A stretch of DNA of 61,949 nucleotides from Verrucomicrobiaceae bacterium (GCA_016795365.1 JAEUHN010000008.1:1-61949); one strand, 5' to 3'; shown: positions 1 through 8,344, counted from the stretch's first letter. Program-made: numbers and translations. Notes: generated by a model not told the origin, from the sequence alone.

Positions 1-29
1 GGCCGTCAATCAAAGAAGCCATACGATGA
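1..29 (+). CDS. C-terminal end of an upstream cassette gene (partial)
   Basis: One frame is open from the left edge and stops with TGA at 27-29, leaving only eight visible codons (ending PSIKEAIR). The stop lies 19 bases before the first attC-like site, the same spacing as in the next cassettes, which suggests the end of another cassette gene. Nothing about function can be said. With so few codons a chance open frame cannot be excluded. Confidence 0.3.
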
Positions 30-48
30 AGCTCAAAGCCGAAACAAA

Positions 49-142
49 GACGAACAAAACGGATGCAGGCAACGGCTCGAAGGCTATCTGTCGTGTCAGC
101 AACGTCTTGCGCTCGCCGTCGCCTGATCCGAGACGTTCGCCC
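49..142 (+). repeat. attC-like recombination site 1
   Basis: Left box GACGAAC (49-55), a 4-nt spacer AAAA, and left inner box CGGATGCAGGCAACGGC (60-76). Right inner box GCCGTCGCCTGATCCG (115-130), spacer AGAC, right box GTTCGCC (135-141). The inner boxes are inverted repeats except for one mismatch and an unpaired G at 65, the extrahelical base expected of attC. The AAC/GTT triplets are kept although the outer bases differ from the classic RYYYAAC/GTTRRRY. The first ATG of the next gene follows 15 bases later. Confidence 0.8.
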
Positions 143-156
143 AACAAACGAGACAC

Positions 157-642
157 ATGAGCAACCATCTGATCGCAATCGCTTGGTGCCTGCTGGCCGT
201 TTTAGCTCGCGCAGACGACCAGAAGAAGTCCGACGCATTAGTTGGGACAGTTGACACCTCCGGCCGAGTCATCCTTCACGTCTTCGATGCTGGCGAGGGC
301 GGTAAGCGTCCCGCAGCACTTACGTCCGACTTTGGGATTGTGATGTGCCGACACGCTGACTGGGTTTTGTTCTCGCTTGGAGATCGCGCGAAGAAGACAG
401 TTCGCGAGTTTACGAGCTATGATCGGTTCTTGGAGGCGCTTGAGACCATTCCGAAGGGGAGCACGATCACTATTTATGACCGGTGTCTCATGCCGACGTT
501 CTACGACTTCTATCCAGTTCATGGAGAGCTTTACGACAAGTTCGAGAAGGACTGCAAAGACAGGGGCTTGAAGCTGGCCGAAAACCCCAAGATCACTTGC
601 ACATGTCCTGATGCCGCGCCTGCACCACCAAAGAAACAATGA
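157..642 (+). CDS. Cassette-encoded exported protein of unknown function
   Basis: A 161-residue protein with an N-terminal hydrophobic stretch ending in a likely signal-peptidase site (ALARAD, about residue 20). The mature part is soluble-looking and has several Cys (MCRHAD, YDRCLMP, KDCKD, ITCTCPD), which would fit an exported disulfide-bonded protein. I do not recognise the family. A motif KGSTITIYDRCLMP and a C-terminal segment rich in Cys and Pro stand out. The ATG at 157 lies just after attC-like site 1 and the stop is 32 bases before site 2, so the gene fills its cassette. No promoter is visible; expression probably depends on read-through. Confidence 0.8.
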   Translation: MSNHLIAIAWCLLAVLARADDQKKSDALVGTVDTSGRVILHVFDAGEGGKRPAALTSDFGIVMCRHADWVLFSLGDRAKKTVREFTSYDRFLEALETIPKGSTITIYDRCLMPTFYDFYPVHGELYDKFEKDCKDRGLKLAENPKITCTCPDAAPAPPKKQ

Positions 643-674
643 CCGAACCTCAGCAATACCGCGAATCAACCAAG

Positions 675-761
675 GGCGAACAAAACGGATGCAGGCAACG
701 GCTCGAAGGCTATCTGTCGTGTCAGCAACGTCCTGCGCTCGCCGTCGCCTGATCGTTCGCC
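675..761 (+). repeat. attC-like recombination site 2
   Basis: Outer boxes GGCGAAC (675-681) and GTTCGCC (755-761) are perfect inverted repeats. The inner arms are the same as in site 1, including the extra G at 691. Aligned with site 1 the core differs by one base and by a 6-base deletion (CGAGAC) just before the right box, which shortens the right spacer. This near identity between sites 600 bases apart is typical of one lineage of chromosomal integron. Confidence 0.8.
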
Positions 762-779
762 TAACTGACAGAGCCTGTC

Positions 780-1262
780 GTGACTTCTCGAATAGCCAGA
801 TGGACGATTGAGCACGATCCCGCAGCTACTGCTGCCGCGGTTGCTCTTTTGCCTGTCGGTTTGGGTTGTGATTGTAGTCCGTGCCGCAACGTCATGGCGA
901 GCATTGATCAGGTTTTCCTGATAGAGTTTGTGGCTATCGCATCTGCCCTTGGCGTCGATCTCAAGAAGCCTTCCGAACTGACTCACTACGGATCAGGAAA
1001 GGATGGCCGACACATCACCGGAGGGTTCTACCATTTGATAGGTCGGATTCTAGACGGGGCCGACTTGCTTCGAGGACCACCAGATTTCAAGACCTTCGAG
1101 TTTGAGCGTCTGACACCGAAGTTTGAGTTTGGCTTCACGAGTTCGGCTGCTCTTGTTCCTTCCACCTTCACCGCGACTCCGGTCTTGCAACTGGAGTGGC
1201 AGACCACCATCGACTGGTGCATTCCAGACACGGAACCGACCTCATGCGACGATTCACAGTAA
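780..1262 (+). CDS. Cassette-encoded protein of unknown function
   Basis: The frame gives 160 residues from a GTG at 780, 18 bases after attC-like site 2, or 122 residues from an ATG at 894. The early start fits the cassette boundary; the later one begins MASIDQVFLIEFVAIAS. The product looks globular, with a GKDGRHITGGFYHLIGRIL segment and a C-terminal half rich in aromatic and beta-prone residues (FKTFEFERLTPKFEFGF, ending near CIPDTEPTSCDDSQ). I do not recognise it. The TAA stop lies 8 bases before site 3. The frame being closed exactly between two recombination sites supports it as a real cassette gene. Confidence 0.7.
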   Translation: MTSRIARWTIEHDPAATAAAVALLPVGLGCDCSPCRNVMASIDQVFLIEFVAIASALGVDLKKPSELTHYGSGKDGRHITGGFYHLIGRILDGADLLRGPPDFKTFEFERLTPKFEFGFTSSAALVPSTFTATPVLQLEWQTTIDWCIPDTEPTSCDDSQ

Positions 1263-1269
1263 CAACGAA

Positions 1270-1418
1270 GGCGAACAAAGCGGATGCAGGCAACGGCTCG
1301 AATGATGTCCGTCGTGTCATCGAAGATTGTCCCCCGGAGCTGCCCTTTGGGTTGCCTTCAGCAAGCTAGGTTGCTACGCTCCATGCCGCTCGCCGTCCCC
1401 TGATCCGGGTCGTTTGCC
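1270..1418 (+). repeat. attC-like recombination site 3 (long, terminal)
   Basis: Left box GGCGAAC (1270-1276), spacer AAAG, then CGGATGCAGGCAACGGC (1281-1297) as in sites 1 and 2. The right side is GCCGTCCCCTGATCCG (1392-1407), spacer GGTC, right box GTTTGCC (1412-1418). The arms still pair with the extrahelical G at 1286, but the centre (about 1298-1391) is roughly 55 bases longer and unrelated to the centres of the other two. It closes the visible array. Confidence 0.72.
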
Positions 1419-1757
1419 CGACCGGTGAGTGCCGCCCCCGGGAGGATCATGCCAGGCGCTTTGTTCTTGTAGTGTAGCCTCTGCGGCGTGGCACACTGAG
1501 GACCAGACAGAATCGACCCGAGCGATGGTCTTCTCACCCGTCCACCGGGCCTGAAGCAGAGTCGAGGTTCCGACCGAGGTTCGAGCAAGGGCACGTCCGA
1601 CACTCAGCATGTCCGCGTCGATTCAAATAAGGAGCCGGACGCTTCGACGCTGTCGCTGACGCAGGACGCCGGGAGGAATCACATCTGATCGAACCGACTT
1701 TCACTGACTGTGCTTGATCACTGGAAACCTGCGCGACGATGACTATGAATCGGCCCC
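1419..1757. other. Non-coding stretch between cassette array and aat
   Basis: About 340 bases with no convincing gene, RNA or further recombination site. The short open frames here lack recognisable content and overlap on opposite strands. It probably holds the promoter of aat, but I cannot point to clear -35/-10 boxes. Confidence 0.5.
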
Positions 1758-2387
1758 GTGCCAATGATTGATCCACAGATGCTGCTCAGTGCCTACTGCC
1801 AGGGGTATTTTCCCATGGGCATGGAGGGTGGCGACATCCGGTGGTTCCTGCCCGAGTCGCGCGGCATCCTGCCGGTGGCGGACTTCCATATTCCTGAGCG
1901 GTTTCAGCGCTACCTGAGGAATCACCCTTTTGAGGTTCGTTGGAACACCGCGTTTACCGAGGTGATGCTGGGATGCGCTGACCGGCGCGACACCTGGATT
2001 ACCGACGACATTCTGGAGAGCTACCAGGCGCTGCATGAACTGGGCTACGCCCACAGCGCGGAGGTGTGGCGGGAGGGGCGACTGGTCGGCGGTGTGTATG
2101 GGGTGGCGATTGGCGGGGCATTCTTCGGGGAATCCATGTTCAGCCGTGAAACCCAGGCCTCCAAGGTGGCACTCTGCACCCTTCAGCAACGCCTGAAGGA
2201 TCATGGCTACCTGATGCATGACACGCAGTGGACCACTCCTCATCTCGCCATGTTCGGCGGGCACGAGATTCCTTGTGACGAATACCTCCGCCTCCTGGCG
2301 CGCGCGATCAGGGTCAAAACTTCGTTTATAAAAACCAAAACGGAGCCCGTCGCTTTGCCCGCCACACCGCCCCGCAGCTTGATTTGA
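1758..2387 (+). CDS. aat: Leucyl/phenylalanyl-tRNA-protein transferase
   Basis: Transfers Leu or Phe from aminoacyl-tRNA to N-terminal Arg or Lys of proteins, marking them for ClpS/ClpAP degradation in the cytoplasm. The 209 residues match the usual length. Family motifs run in order: QGYFPMG near the start, RWFLPESRGILP, the TWITDDI segment, AHSAEVWREGRLVGGVYG, and FFGESMFSRETQASKVAL (about residues 124-141). ATG at 1758 and at 1764 are both possible. It stands alone between the cassette array and the envelope operon. The C-terminal tail after LLARAI is low in similarity and probably disordered. Confidence 0.93.
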   Translation: MPMIDPQMLLSAYCQGYFPMGMEGGDIRWFLPESRGILPVADFHIPERFQRYLRNHPFEVRWNTAFTEVMLGCADRRDTWITDDILESYQALHELGYAHSAEVWREGRLVGGVYGVAIGGAFFGESMFSRETQASKVALCTLQQRLKDHGYLMHDTQWTTPHLAMFGGHEIPCDEYLRLLARAIRVKTSFIKTKTEPVALPATPPRSLI

Positions 2388-2545
2388 AAGAAACGAAGTT
2401 ATTAGTGACAAAACTGTCGTGACTGCTAACCTCGCGCCACTTTTTTCCAAAAATGTCCTGCCCCACGCGTTTAGCACAGATCGAATTGCCCCGGTATGGG
2501 AGCCGGGCGCATTGATGGAATGATTTTAAGCCTGAGTGCCCTGGT

Positions 2546-5485
2546 ATGATGAAGAAGTTGTCCTGCACCGTCCTGCTGCTCGCCTCACTCACCGACGTGA
2601 GCCGAGCCCAGGCACCCACACCCGCGAAACCCACGACGCCAGCCACGCCTCCTGCCGCTCCCGCTGCACCGGCAGCCCCGGCGATTGACGCTGCTTCGCC
2701 TGACCTCCAGACGGCTGTCGAGAAAGCCTACTCGGATGGCTTCACCTTGATGCAGGAAGGGAAGTTCAAAGAGGCCCTGGAGAAATGCGCCTTCATCAAG
2801 TCCAAGGTCAACAAGCCCTTCCCTCACGTCACCTTCCTGGAGGCCGCCTGTCACTTCAATCTGAGCGACTTCGCCAACGCGGCGGCTGCCTTTGAACTCT
2901 ATGTGAAGGAGTTCCCCACGGGCGAGAACATCAACGCCGTAAAACTCGGCCTCGGTCGCGTCTATCTCAAGCTCAACAAGGCCGACGAGGGCATCAAGCT
3001 GATGAAGGAGGTCGCTGGAGCTGATCCCGCGCTCAAAGGCGAAGCCGGCCTGCTGCTCGCGGAGCACTTCCGCAAGTCCAACAATGTGGACGAAGCGCTC
3101 AACATCCTCGGCAGCGTAGTCAGCGATGGCGTCCGCAGTGCTGAACAGATTCAGGCGGCCCTGATGGCAGCTGATCTTTATGTGGCCAAGGGCGACACTG
3201 AAAAGGCGGGCGAAATGCTGGCCAAGGTGAAGGGCGGCGGTGGCACGTCGGGTGAAAACGTCATCCAGCTCAACAACATCGGCCAAAAGCTGGGCGACAA
3301 GATGATCGAAGAGAAGCGCTACTCGGAGGCGCTCTCGGCCTACCAGTCCGTTCGCCGCAAGAGTGAAGTGGTGCGTCTTCAGAACGACCGCATCGCCCGC
3401 ATCCAGGACGCCATCAACAAGGGGCAAGGCAACAAGGAAGAACTCGAAGCCAAGCTCGCGGCGGACAAGAGCATGCTGGATGAGTTGCAGAAGCGCACCG
3501 ACTACGATGCCTCGCTCTACTATCGCCTTGGCCGCTGCTACTTCGAAATGCAGCGACCCTGGGAGGCGATCCTCGCCTTCGAGACGGTGGTGAACGACTT
3601 CAAGGACTTCCCGCAACGTGACAAGTCCCTCTACGGCACCATCATGGCCAATGCGTCGCTCAAGCGCATCGCCAAGGCCCAGGAACTCTGCGAGAAATTC
3701 ATCAGCACCTTCCCCGACAGCTCGGAAGTGGGCAACATCTCCGAACTCTTCGGCATGCTGGCCTACCAGGCTGGCGACCTTCAAAAGGCCGCCGACAACT
3801 TCGAGAAGGCCAAGGGTTTCCCCAAGGTGGACAAGGAGCGCATGTTCTACCTGAAGGGCAACGTGCTCTTCGAGATGCAGAAATTCCAGGAAGCGGTGAC
3901 TGAGTTTGAGTTGCTCAAGAAGGACTATCCGCAGTCCGCCTTCCTCGACGAGTCCACTTACCGCATCGCCCTTGCGAGCTTCTACCAGAACGATTCGAAG
4001 GCCACGACGAAGGCGCTTCAGGAATACATCAAGAACCACGGCAAGGGCCAGTTCATCATCGACGCCAAGTATCGCCTCGCGTTCATCAAGTTCCAAAGCG
4101 GCGACATCGACGGCGCGATGCAGGACCTCATTGCCTTGGTCAACGAGTCGCCCAACGATCCGAACATCGCCCAGGTGTATGCTTTGCTCGCCGATGGCTT
4201 CAATCGCAAAGCTCAGTCCGATCCTCAGAAGGCGGATGAATACTACGCGAAGGCGCTCGAAGGCTATGCCAACTCGTTCAAGAAGGCCAAGACTGAGGAC
4301 GTGCTGAACTACGCGATGGAGAACGCCACCGACCTGTATCAGGCGCTCAATCGCTGGGGTGAACTGGCCGACATGTGGTCCACCTACCTTGAAACTCACA
4401 AGGAGTCCGACAACGCCCTCAAGGCCATTTACTGGATCAGCCGCGCCAAGATCCGCGATAACAAGGTGGATGAAGCCAAGAAGCTGCTCGCTGACAACAT
4501 TCGCCCCTACATCAGCAATCCCCTGAAGGATCAGGTGGAAGTGTTGATCCAGCAGCTCTGCCAGCAGATGGCCCCCAAGAAGCGCCGTTCGTCGAGCGCT
4601 CCCAAACCCGCCACCACCGAGGCCCCAAAGGAAGGAGCGACTGCCGATGCCAAACCTGCGGAACCCGCCCCTCCTCCCCCGCCCGCTGGACCTACCTTTG
4701 AAGAGCTTGAGAAGGAACTCGAAGGTCTGCTCAAGCCTGACCAGCTGACCCCGGCGGCCAACGTTCGTATCCTCTTCGCCCGTGCGTGGCTCGCCCGCCT
4801 GATGAAGGAGCCCGAGAAGTCAGAGAAGGTGTTCAACATTTTGATCGACGTCTCCAAGCCCGAAGATCTCAGCCCGATGCTGTTGTCCGTCGTCGGAGAT
4901 AACGCTCGTAAGAAGGGTGAACTCGACAAGGCAGCCGCCTGCTACGAGCGCCTCCGCACCATCTTCCCCAGCAGTGAGTTCGCCGATGGCGCGCCGGTGG
5001 GACTTGGCGAAATCCACTTCGAGAAGAAGGAATACGACAAGGCTCTTGAGATGTTCCTGGAAGCTACCAGCGACAAGTATCAGGGCAGCAGCCGCATCCT
5101 GGATGCCACCCTGGGCAAGGCCAAGACGCTCTTGAAATTGGGCAAGCTGGCTGACGCCGAGAAGGAATTCGACCAGATCGCCCGCACCAAGGAATGGAAG
5201 TCCGCCTGGCCAGAGGCCTTGTTTGGACTTGGGCAGGTTCAGGAAGCGAAGAAGAACTGGGCTGCCGCCAATGCCTTCTACATTCGCGTGTTCGTGGCCC
5301 ACCAGAAATACAAGGACTGGCTTGCCCGCTCGTATCTTCAATCTGCACGTTGCTTCCTGCTGCTCAACAAGCGCGATGAAGCCAAGAAGACGCTTCAGGA
5401 AATGCTGAAGCGCACGGACATCAAGGACCAGCCTGAATTCAAGGATGCCCAGGCAGAACTTAGCAAACTGGGAGGCGCACAGTAG
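2546..5485 (+). CDS. Large exported TPR protein
   Basis: 979 residues. A signal peptide (MMKKLSCTVLLLASLTDVSRA) is followed by a Pro/Ala/Thr linker to about residue 48, then tetratricopeptide-type helical hairpins almost to the end. They are broken by a basic/proline stretch (KKRRSSSAPKP through PPPPPAGPTFEE) at about 675-715. Such proteins act as periplasmic protein-binding scaffolds. The next gene starts 8 bases downstream and is also a TPR protein, and both precede an ExbB-ExbD-ExbD energy-transducing complex, so they are probably its periplasmic partners. No TonB- or TolA-like gene is present in the cluster. Function beyond scaffolding is not known. Confidence 0.9.
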   Translation: MMKKLSCTVLLLASLTDVSRAQAPTPAKPTTPATPPAAPAAPAAPAIDAASPDLQTAVEKAYSDGFTLMQEGKFKEALEKCAFIKSKVNKPFPHVTFLEAACHFNLSDFANAAAAFELYVKEFPTGENINAVKLGLGRVYLKLNKADEGIKLMKEVAGADPALKGEAGLLLAEHFRKSNNVDEALNILGSVVSDGVRSAEQIQAALMAADLYVAKGDTEKAGEMLAKVKGGGGTSGENVIQLNNIGQKLGDKMIEEKRYSEALSAYQSVRRKSEVVRLQNDRIARIQDAINKGQGNKEELEAKLAADKSMLDELQKRTDYDASLYYRLGRCYFEMQRPWEAILAFETVVNDFKDFPQRDKSLYGTIMANASLKRIAKAQELCEKFISTFPDSSEVGNISELFGMLAYQAGDLQKAADNFEKAKGFPKVDKERMFYLKGNVLFEMQKFQEAVTEFELLKKDYPQSAFLDESTYRIALASFYQNDSKATTKALQEYIKNHGKGQFIIDAKYRLAFIKFQSGDIDGAMQDLIALVNESPNDPNIAQVYALLADGFNRKAQSDPQKADEYYAKALEGYANSFKKAKTEDVLNYAMENATDLYQALNRWGELADMWSTYLETHKESDNALKAIYWISRAKIRDNKVDEAKKLLADNIRPYISNPLKDQVEVLIQQLCQQMAPKKRRSSSAPKPATTEAPKEGATADAKPAEPAPPPPPAGPTFEELEKELEGLLKPDQLTPAANVRILFARAWLARLMKEPEKSEKVFNILIDVSKPEDLSPMLLSVVGDNARKKGELDKAAACYERLRTIFPSSEFADGAPVGLGEIHFEKKEYDKALEMFLEATSDKYQGSSRILDATLGKAKTLLKLGKLADAEKEFDQIARTKEWKSAWPEALFGLGQVQEAKKNWAAANAFYIRVFVAHQKYKDWLARSYLQSARCFLLLNKRDEAKKTLQEMLKRTDIKDQPEFKDAQAELSKLGGAQ

Positions 5486-5493
5486 TTCGTCAC

Positions 5494-6432
5494 ATGAGGA
5501 AGATCGTTTCAGTCATCATCGTCACGGCCGGAATTCTCATCTCCGGAGCCGCATTCGGCCAGGCCCTCGTCTTGAAGGATGGCATCACCAAACTCGGCCC
5601 TGATCAGTTCAAGGTCGAAGGCGGCAAAGTCATGAAGATCGTCAAGGTCGGTGGCAACATCGCCACCTCCGAGCTTCAGATGTCCAGCGTGCTCCGCATG
5701 GAATGGCCGGAGCCGGAGGAACTTACCCAAGGCACTGCTTTGCTGGCAGCAGGCAAGACGCAGGAGGCGCTTGAGTTGCTTCAGAAAGGCCGCGATTTCT
5801 TCCAGCCTTTCAAGGATGTGCCAGGCAGCCGCTACGTCGATCTCGCGTTCGCTTATGTCGAGGCACTGGGTGCTGCCGGAAAGTTCGAGGAGTCCGTCAA
5901 AGCCATGCCGGCCCTCCGACTGCTGAAGCTGAGCGATGAGCAGAAAATGAAGCTCAAGATTCTTCAACTCAACATTGATCGTCAGACCGGAGCCGATGCC
6001 GCCAGCATCGTGGCTCAGGCTCAAAACATTCTCAGCGAAACGGACGATTCCGCGATCGGTGCTTCGCTGTGGATGATCCAGGGCGATGTTCACTTCAAAC
6101 AGAAGCAGTGGGAGAAGGCCCTCTTCGCTTATCTGCGAGTTCCCGTTTTCTATGGCACCCAGGTGCAGCGAGTGCCTGAAGCAGAACTCAACAGCGCCCG
6201 CACGCTAGCCAAGATGCGACGCTTTGAAGACGCCGCCACCTACTATAAGCGAATCATTGACAACTACCCCGGTTCCACGATTGCGGAGACTGCCAAGACC
6301 GAAGAAGCGTCCGTCCGCGGCCTGAAAAACGAGGATGAAAAAGCCGCCAAGGCGGACGACAAGAAGGCGGGTGACAAGCCTGCCGAAGAAGCCAAACCTG
6401 CCGAAGCTCCCGCCACCGAAGCCAAGAAATAG
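5494..6432 (+). CDS. Exported TPR-like protein with charged C-terminus
   Basis: 312 residues with a signal peptide (MRKIVSVIIVTAGILISGAA) and then a short beta-rich section (residues about 25-75: VLKDGITKL, VEGGKVMKIVKVGG). A helical-repeat region carries TPR signatures (ALELLQKGRDFF, KQWEKALFAYLRVP, RRFEDAATYYKRIIDNYPGS). The last 45 residues are a low-complexity Lys/Glu/Ala/Pro tail, probably disordered. It is 8 bases after the previous TPR gene and 32 bases before exbB, so the three are almost certainly co-transcribed. An adaptor role between the ExbBD motor and an envelope target is an inference. Confidence 0.88.
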   Translation: MRKIVSVIIVTAGILISGAAFGQALVLKDGITKLGPDQFKVEGGKVMKIVKVGGNIATSELQMSSVLRMEWPEPEELTQGTALLAAGKTQEALELLQKGRDFFQPFKDVPGSRYVDLAFAYVEALGAAGKFEESVKAMPALRLLKLSDEQKMKLKILQLNIDRQTGADAASIVAQAQNILSETDDSAIGASLWMIQGDVHFKQKQWEKALFAYLRVPVFYGTQVQRVPEAELNSARTLAKMRRFEDAATYYKRIIDNYPGSTIAETAKTEEASVRGLKNEDEKAAKADDKKAGDKPAEEAKPAEAPATEAKK

Positions 6433-6464
6433 TTTTTCCAATCCACCAACTCGACATCAAGCCC

Positions 6465-7331
6465 ATGCAATCCAAGCACTCTATGCAACTCAAGTCCCTC
6501 ACCAACGTCGCTCGTTCGTTCGCGTGTGCCGCCGTCCTGTTTGGCAGTCTCGCGATTTTCACTCCCGTCCACGCTCAGGAAGGTGGTGCTCCCGCCCCTG
6601 GCCAGACCAAGGTGACCGTTCATAAGAAGTCACTGCTCGACATCTGGCACGAAGGTGGATGGGTGATGTATCCCCTCGCCGCCTGCTCCACAGCTCTCGT
6701 GTGGCTCACCGTGGACCTCTGGATGCGCACTTCCGTGACCAAGATGGCTCCTCCCGCTTTCATTCAGCAGCTTCAGGACCTCTTCCGTGGTGGCGACTAC
6801 GTGGGCGCTTATCAGTTCGCCAAAAACAACCCCGCTCCTGCCACAGACGTGTCCCGCGTGGCGCTGAGCTTCCTCGGCGATGGCCAGGAATCGACTGAGT
6901 TCGCGATCATGGACGGTATCAACAAGGTGAACGCGTCGATCCAGACCCGAATCAACTACCTCTCCGTTATCGGCGTCTGCACTCCGATGATCGGTCTGAC
7001 CGGAACGGTGACGGGGATGATGAACGCCTTCGAAAACCTGGGCTCCAGCGGCATCGGCGACCCCTCCGGTCTGGCCAAGGCCATCGGTGAGGTGCTTATC
7101 GCTACGGCGTCCGGTCTGTTCATCGCTATTCCGGCGTTCATGTTCTTCTACTTCCTGCGCAATCGTCTCCAGGCCTCCGTGCATGAACTGCAAGAGATTC
7201 TGGGCTCCCTGTTCCGCAAGATGCCCTACACCCATCTCAAGGACTGCCACGTCGGCGAAGAAGAATTCTACGCCGCAACGCCAAACTGGATCGCTGGTGG
7301 CGCTGCTTCGACGGAGCCTGCGCACGCTTAA
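6465..7331 (+). CDS. exbB: MotA/TolQ/ExbB proton channel family protein
   Basis: Inner-membrane channel subunit that with ExbD uses the proton gradient to energise envelope processes. 288 residues. It has an N-terminal signal-like segment (to about residue 37, VHAQEG), an extension, then TM1 (GGWVMYPLAACSTALVWLTV), TM2 (SVIGVCTPMIGLTGTVTGM) and TM3 (GEVLIATASGLFIAIPAFMF). TM2 and TM3 carry the small-residue TGTV and TASGL motifs of the family. A second ATG at 6483 is a possible start. The cleavable N-terminus plus extension is common in ExbB of this phylum but absent from E. coli ExbB. It is followed by two ExbD genes. Confidence 0.93.
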   Translation: MQSKHSMQLKSLTNVARSFACAAVLFGSLAIFTPVHAQEGGAPAPGQTKVTVHKKSLLDIWHEGGWVMYPLAACSTALVWLTVDLWMRTSVTKMAPPAFIQQLQDLFRGGDYVGAYQFAKNNPAPATDVSRVALSFLGDGQESTEFAIMDGINKVNASIQTRINYLSVIGVCTPMIGLTGTVTGMMNAFENLGSSGIGDPSGLAKAIGEVLIATASGLFIAIPAFMFFYFLRNRLQASVHELQEILGSLFRKMPYTHLKDCHVGEEEFYAATPNWIAGGAASTEPAHA

Positions 7332-7397
7332 TCGACTTGGTCGCGCGGTCGCGTATTGATCTACAACAACCCAATCACTTAGTCAGGAGGTCACACC

Positions 7398-7835
7398 ATG
7401 GGAGGAGGCGGAGGCGGAGGCGAAAATGGCGAACCGGAGTTCCAGATTGCTCCGATGATCGACGTGTTGCTCACGTTGCTCATTTTCTTCATGAGCATCA
7501 CATCGGCCCAGGTGCTGAAAATCGATAAAGATATTCAGCTCCCGGTGGCCCCTGATGCGAAAAAGAAGGACGAGAAGAACTCGATCAACGAGGCAGCGCT
7601 CAACATCCGTTGGGAAGCTGCCCAACAAAAGGCGGTGGTGACCTTCGAAGACAAGAAGTATCCACAGCTTGAGGAACTCTCGACCCTTCTTCAGGGACGC
7701 AAAGAGAGGAACCCTAAATACCGGGTGATCATCCGTGGTGACAAGCGTCTCCCGGCCATTGAGGTGCAGAAGGTGATGACCGTCATTGGTCAGGCCGGCA
7801 TCGACGACATCTCGTTCTCGGCTCTTAACCAGTAA
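7398..7835 (+). CDS. exbD: ExbD/TolR-family biopolymer transport protein (first copy)
   Basis: 145 residues: a short cytoplasmic N-terminus starting with a run of seven Gly, the signature FQIAPMIDVLLTLLIFFM, in which the Asp of MIDV is the proton-carrying residue, one transmembrane helix, and a periplasmic domain. A canonical Shine-Dalgarno AGGAGGT (7385-7391) sits 6 bases before the ATG, unusual here because most genes in the window have weak sites. It follows exbB and is 12 bases upstream of a second exbD. The poly-Gly leader is encoded by GGAGGC-like triplet repeats and may be length-variable between strains. Confidence 0.92.
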   Translation: MGGGGGGGENGEPEFQIAPMIDVLLTLLIFFMSITSAQVLKIDKDIQLPVAPDAKKKDEKNSINEAALNIRWEAAQQKAVVTFEDKKYPQLEELSTLLQGRKERNPKYRVIIRGDKRLPAIEVQKVMTVIGQAGIDDISFSALNQ

Positions 7836-7847
7836 CCTACTCACCCC

Positions 7848-8315
7848 ATGTCTGGTAACGCCAAATCCAAGCACCCAATGGAAGTCGAGGCCGTGAATCT
7901 CGGCTTCCAAATCGCTCCGATGATCGACGTCGTATTCGTGATCATGCTTTTCTTCATGGTCATGGCAGGTGCCGTGAAGGTGGAGCGTGAACTCAAGCAG
8001 CAGCTTCCGGGCGTCAACGTCGTCAGTCCTGACAGCGCTCCCGAGATGCCTGATGAAATCACCGTGGGAGTCGAGGAATCCGGTCACGTCACGCTCAACG
8101 AGGAGGAACTTGATCCTCCTGACAGCAAGACCATGCCGAACTTCACCGCCACCATGATGCGTCTGAAGCAGGAAGCTGACGGTCGCAAGGCCAAGGTGCT
8201 CGTCACCATCCAGGCCGAAGAACAGGCGAAGTATGAGCGCGTCATTGATGTGCTGAACTGCCTCGCCCGCGCCCAGGTCAGCAATGTGACCTTCACCGTC
8301 GGCGGCGAAGAATAG
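7848..8315 (+). CDS. exbD: ExbD/TolR-family biopolymer transport protein (second copy)
   Basis: 155 residues with the same architecture as the preceding gene: FQIAPMIDVVFVIMLFFMV with the conserved Asp, one transmembrane helix, then a periplasmic domain containing the family-like LVTIQAEEQAKYERVIDVLN segment. The two ExbD proteins are clearly paralogous but diverged, so a hetero-oligomeric motor is possible. It is the last gene of the five-gene operon, with a rho-independent terminator 30 bases downstream. Confidence 0.92.
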   Translation: MSGNAKSKHPMEVEAVNLGFQIAPMIDVVFVIMLFFMVMAGAVKVERELKQQLPGVNVVSPDSAPEMPDEITVGVEESGHVTLNEEELDPPDSKTMPNFTATMMRLKQEADGRKAKVLVTIQAEEQAKYERVIDVLNCLARAQVSNVTFTVGGEE

Positions 8316-8344
8316 CACCTCTTCAATCTATTGTTCCCTTTTAG

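Larger units (their letters stand above)
1..1418 (+). mobile_element. Integron-type gene cassette array (tail end)
   Basis: Three attC-like sites (49-142, 675-761, 1270-1418) alternate with single genes all read left to right, each stop codon lying 8 to 32 bases before the next site. This is the cassette layout of integrons: one short promoterless gene plus its recombination site. Cassette boundaries, taken at the G/TT of each right-hand box, give units of about 620 bp (136-755) and 657 bp (756-1412). No integrase gene or attI is visible, so this is either the distal end of an integron whose integrase lies left of the window or a cluster of attC sites lacking an integrase. The array ends against the housekeeping gene aat. 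Confidence 0.8.

Noticed and set aside
63..254. Short open frames beginning MQATARRLS within the attC-like repeats (63 and 687)
   Set aside because: They translate the recombination-site sequence itself and overlap the cassette genes; not real proteins.
2585..4399. Long open frame of 604 codons on the minus strand inside the large TPR gene
   Set aside because: It mirrors the TPR coding sequence and has a leucine/valine/histidine-rich composition typical of antisense frames in GC-rich genes; no domain is recognisable.
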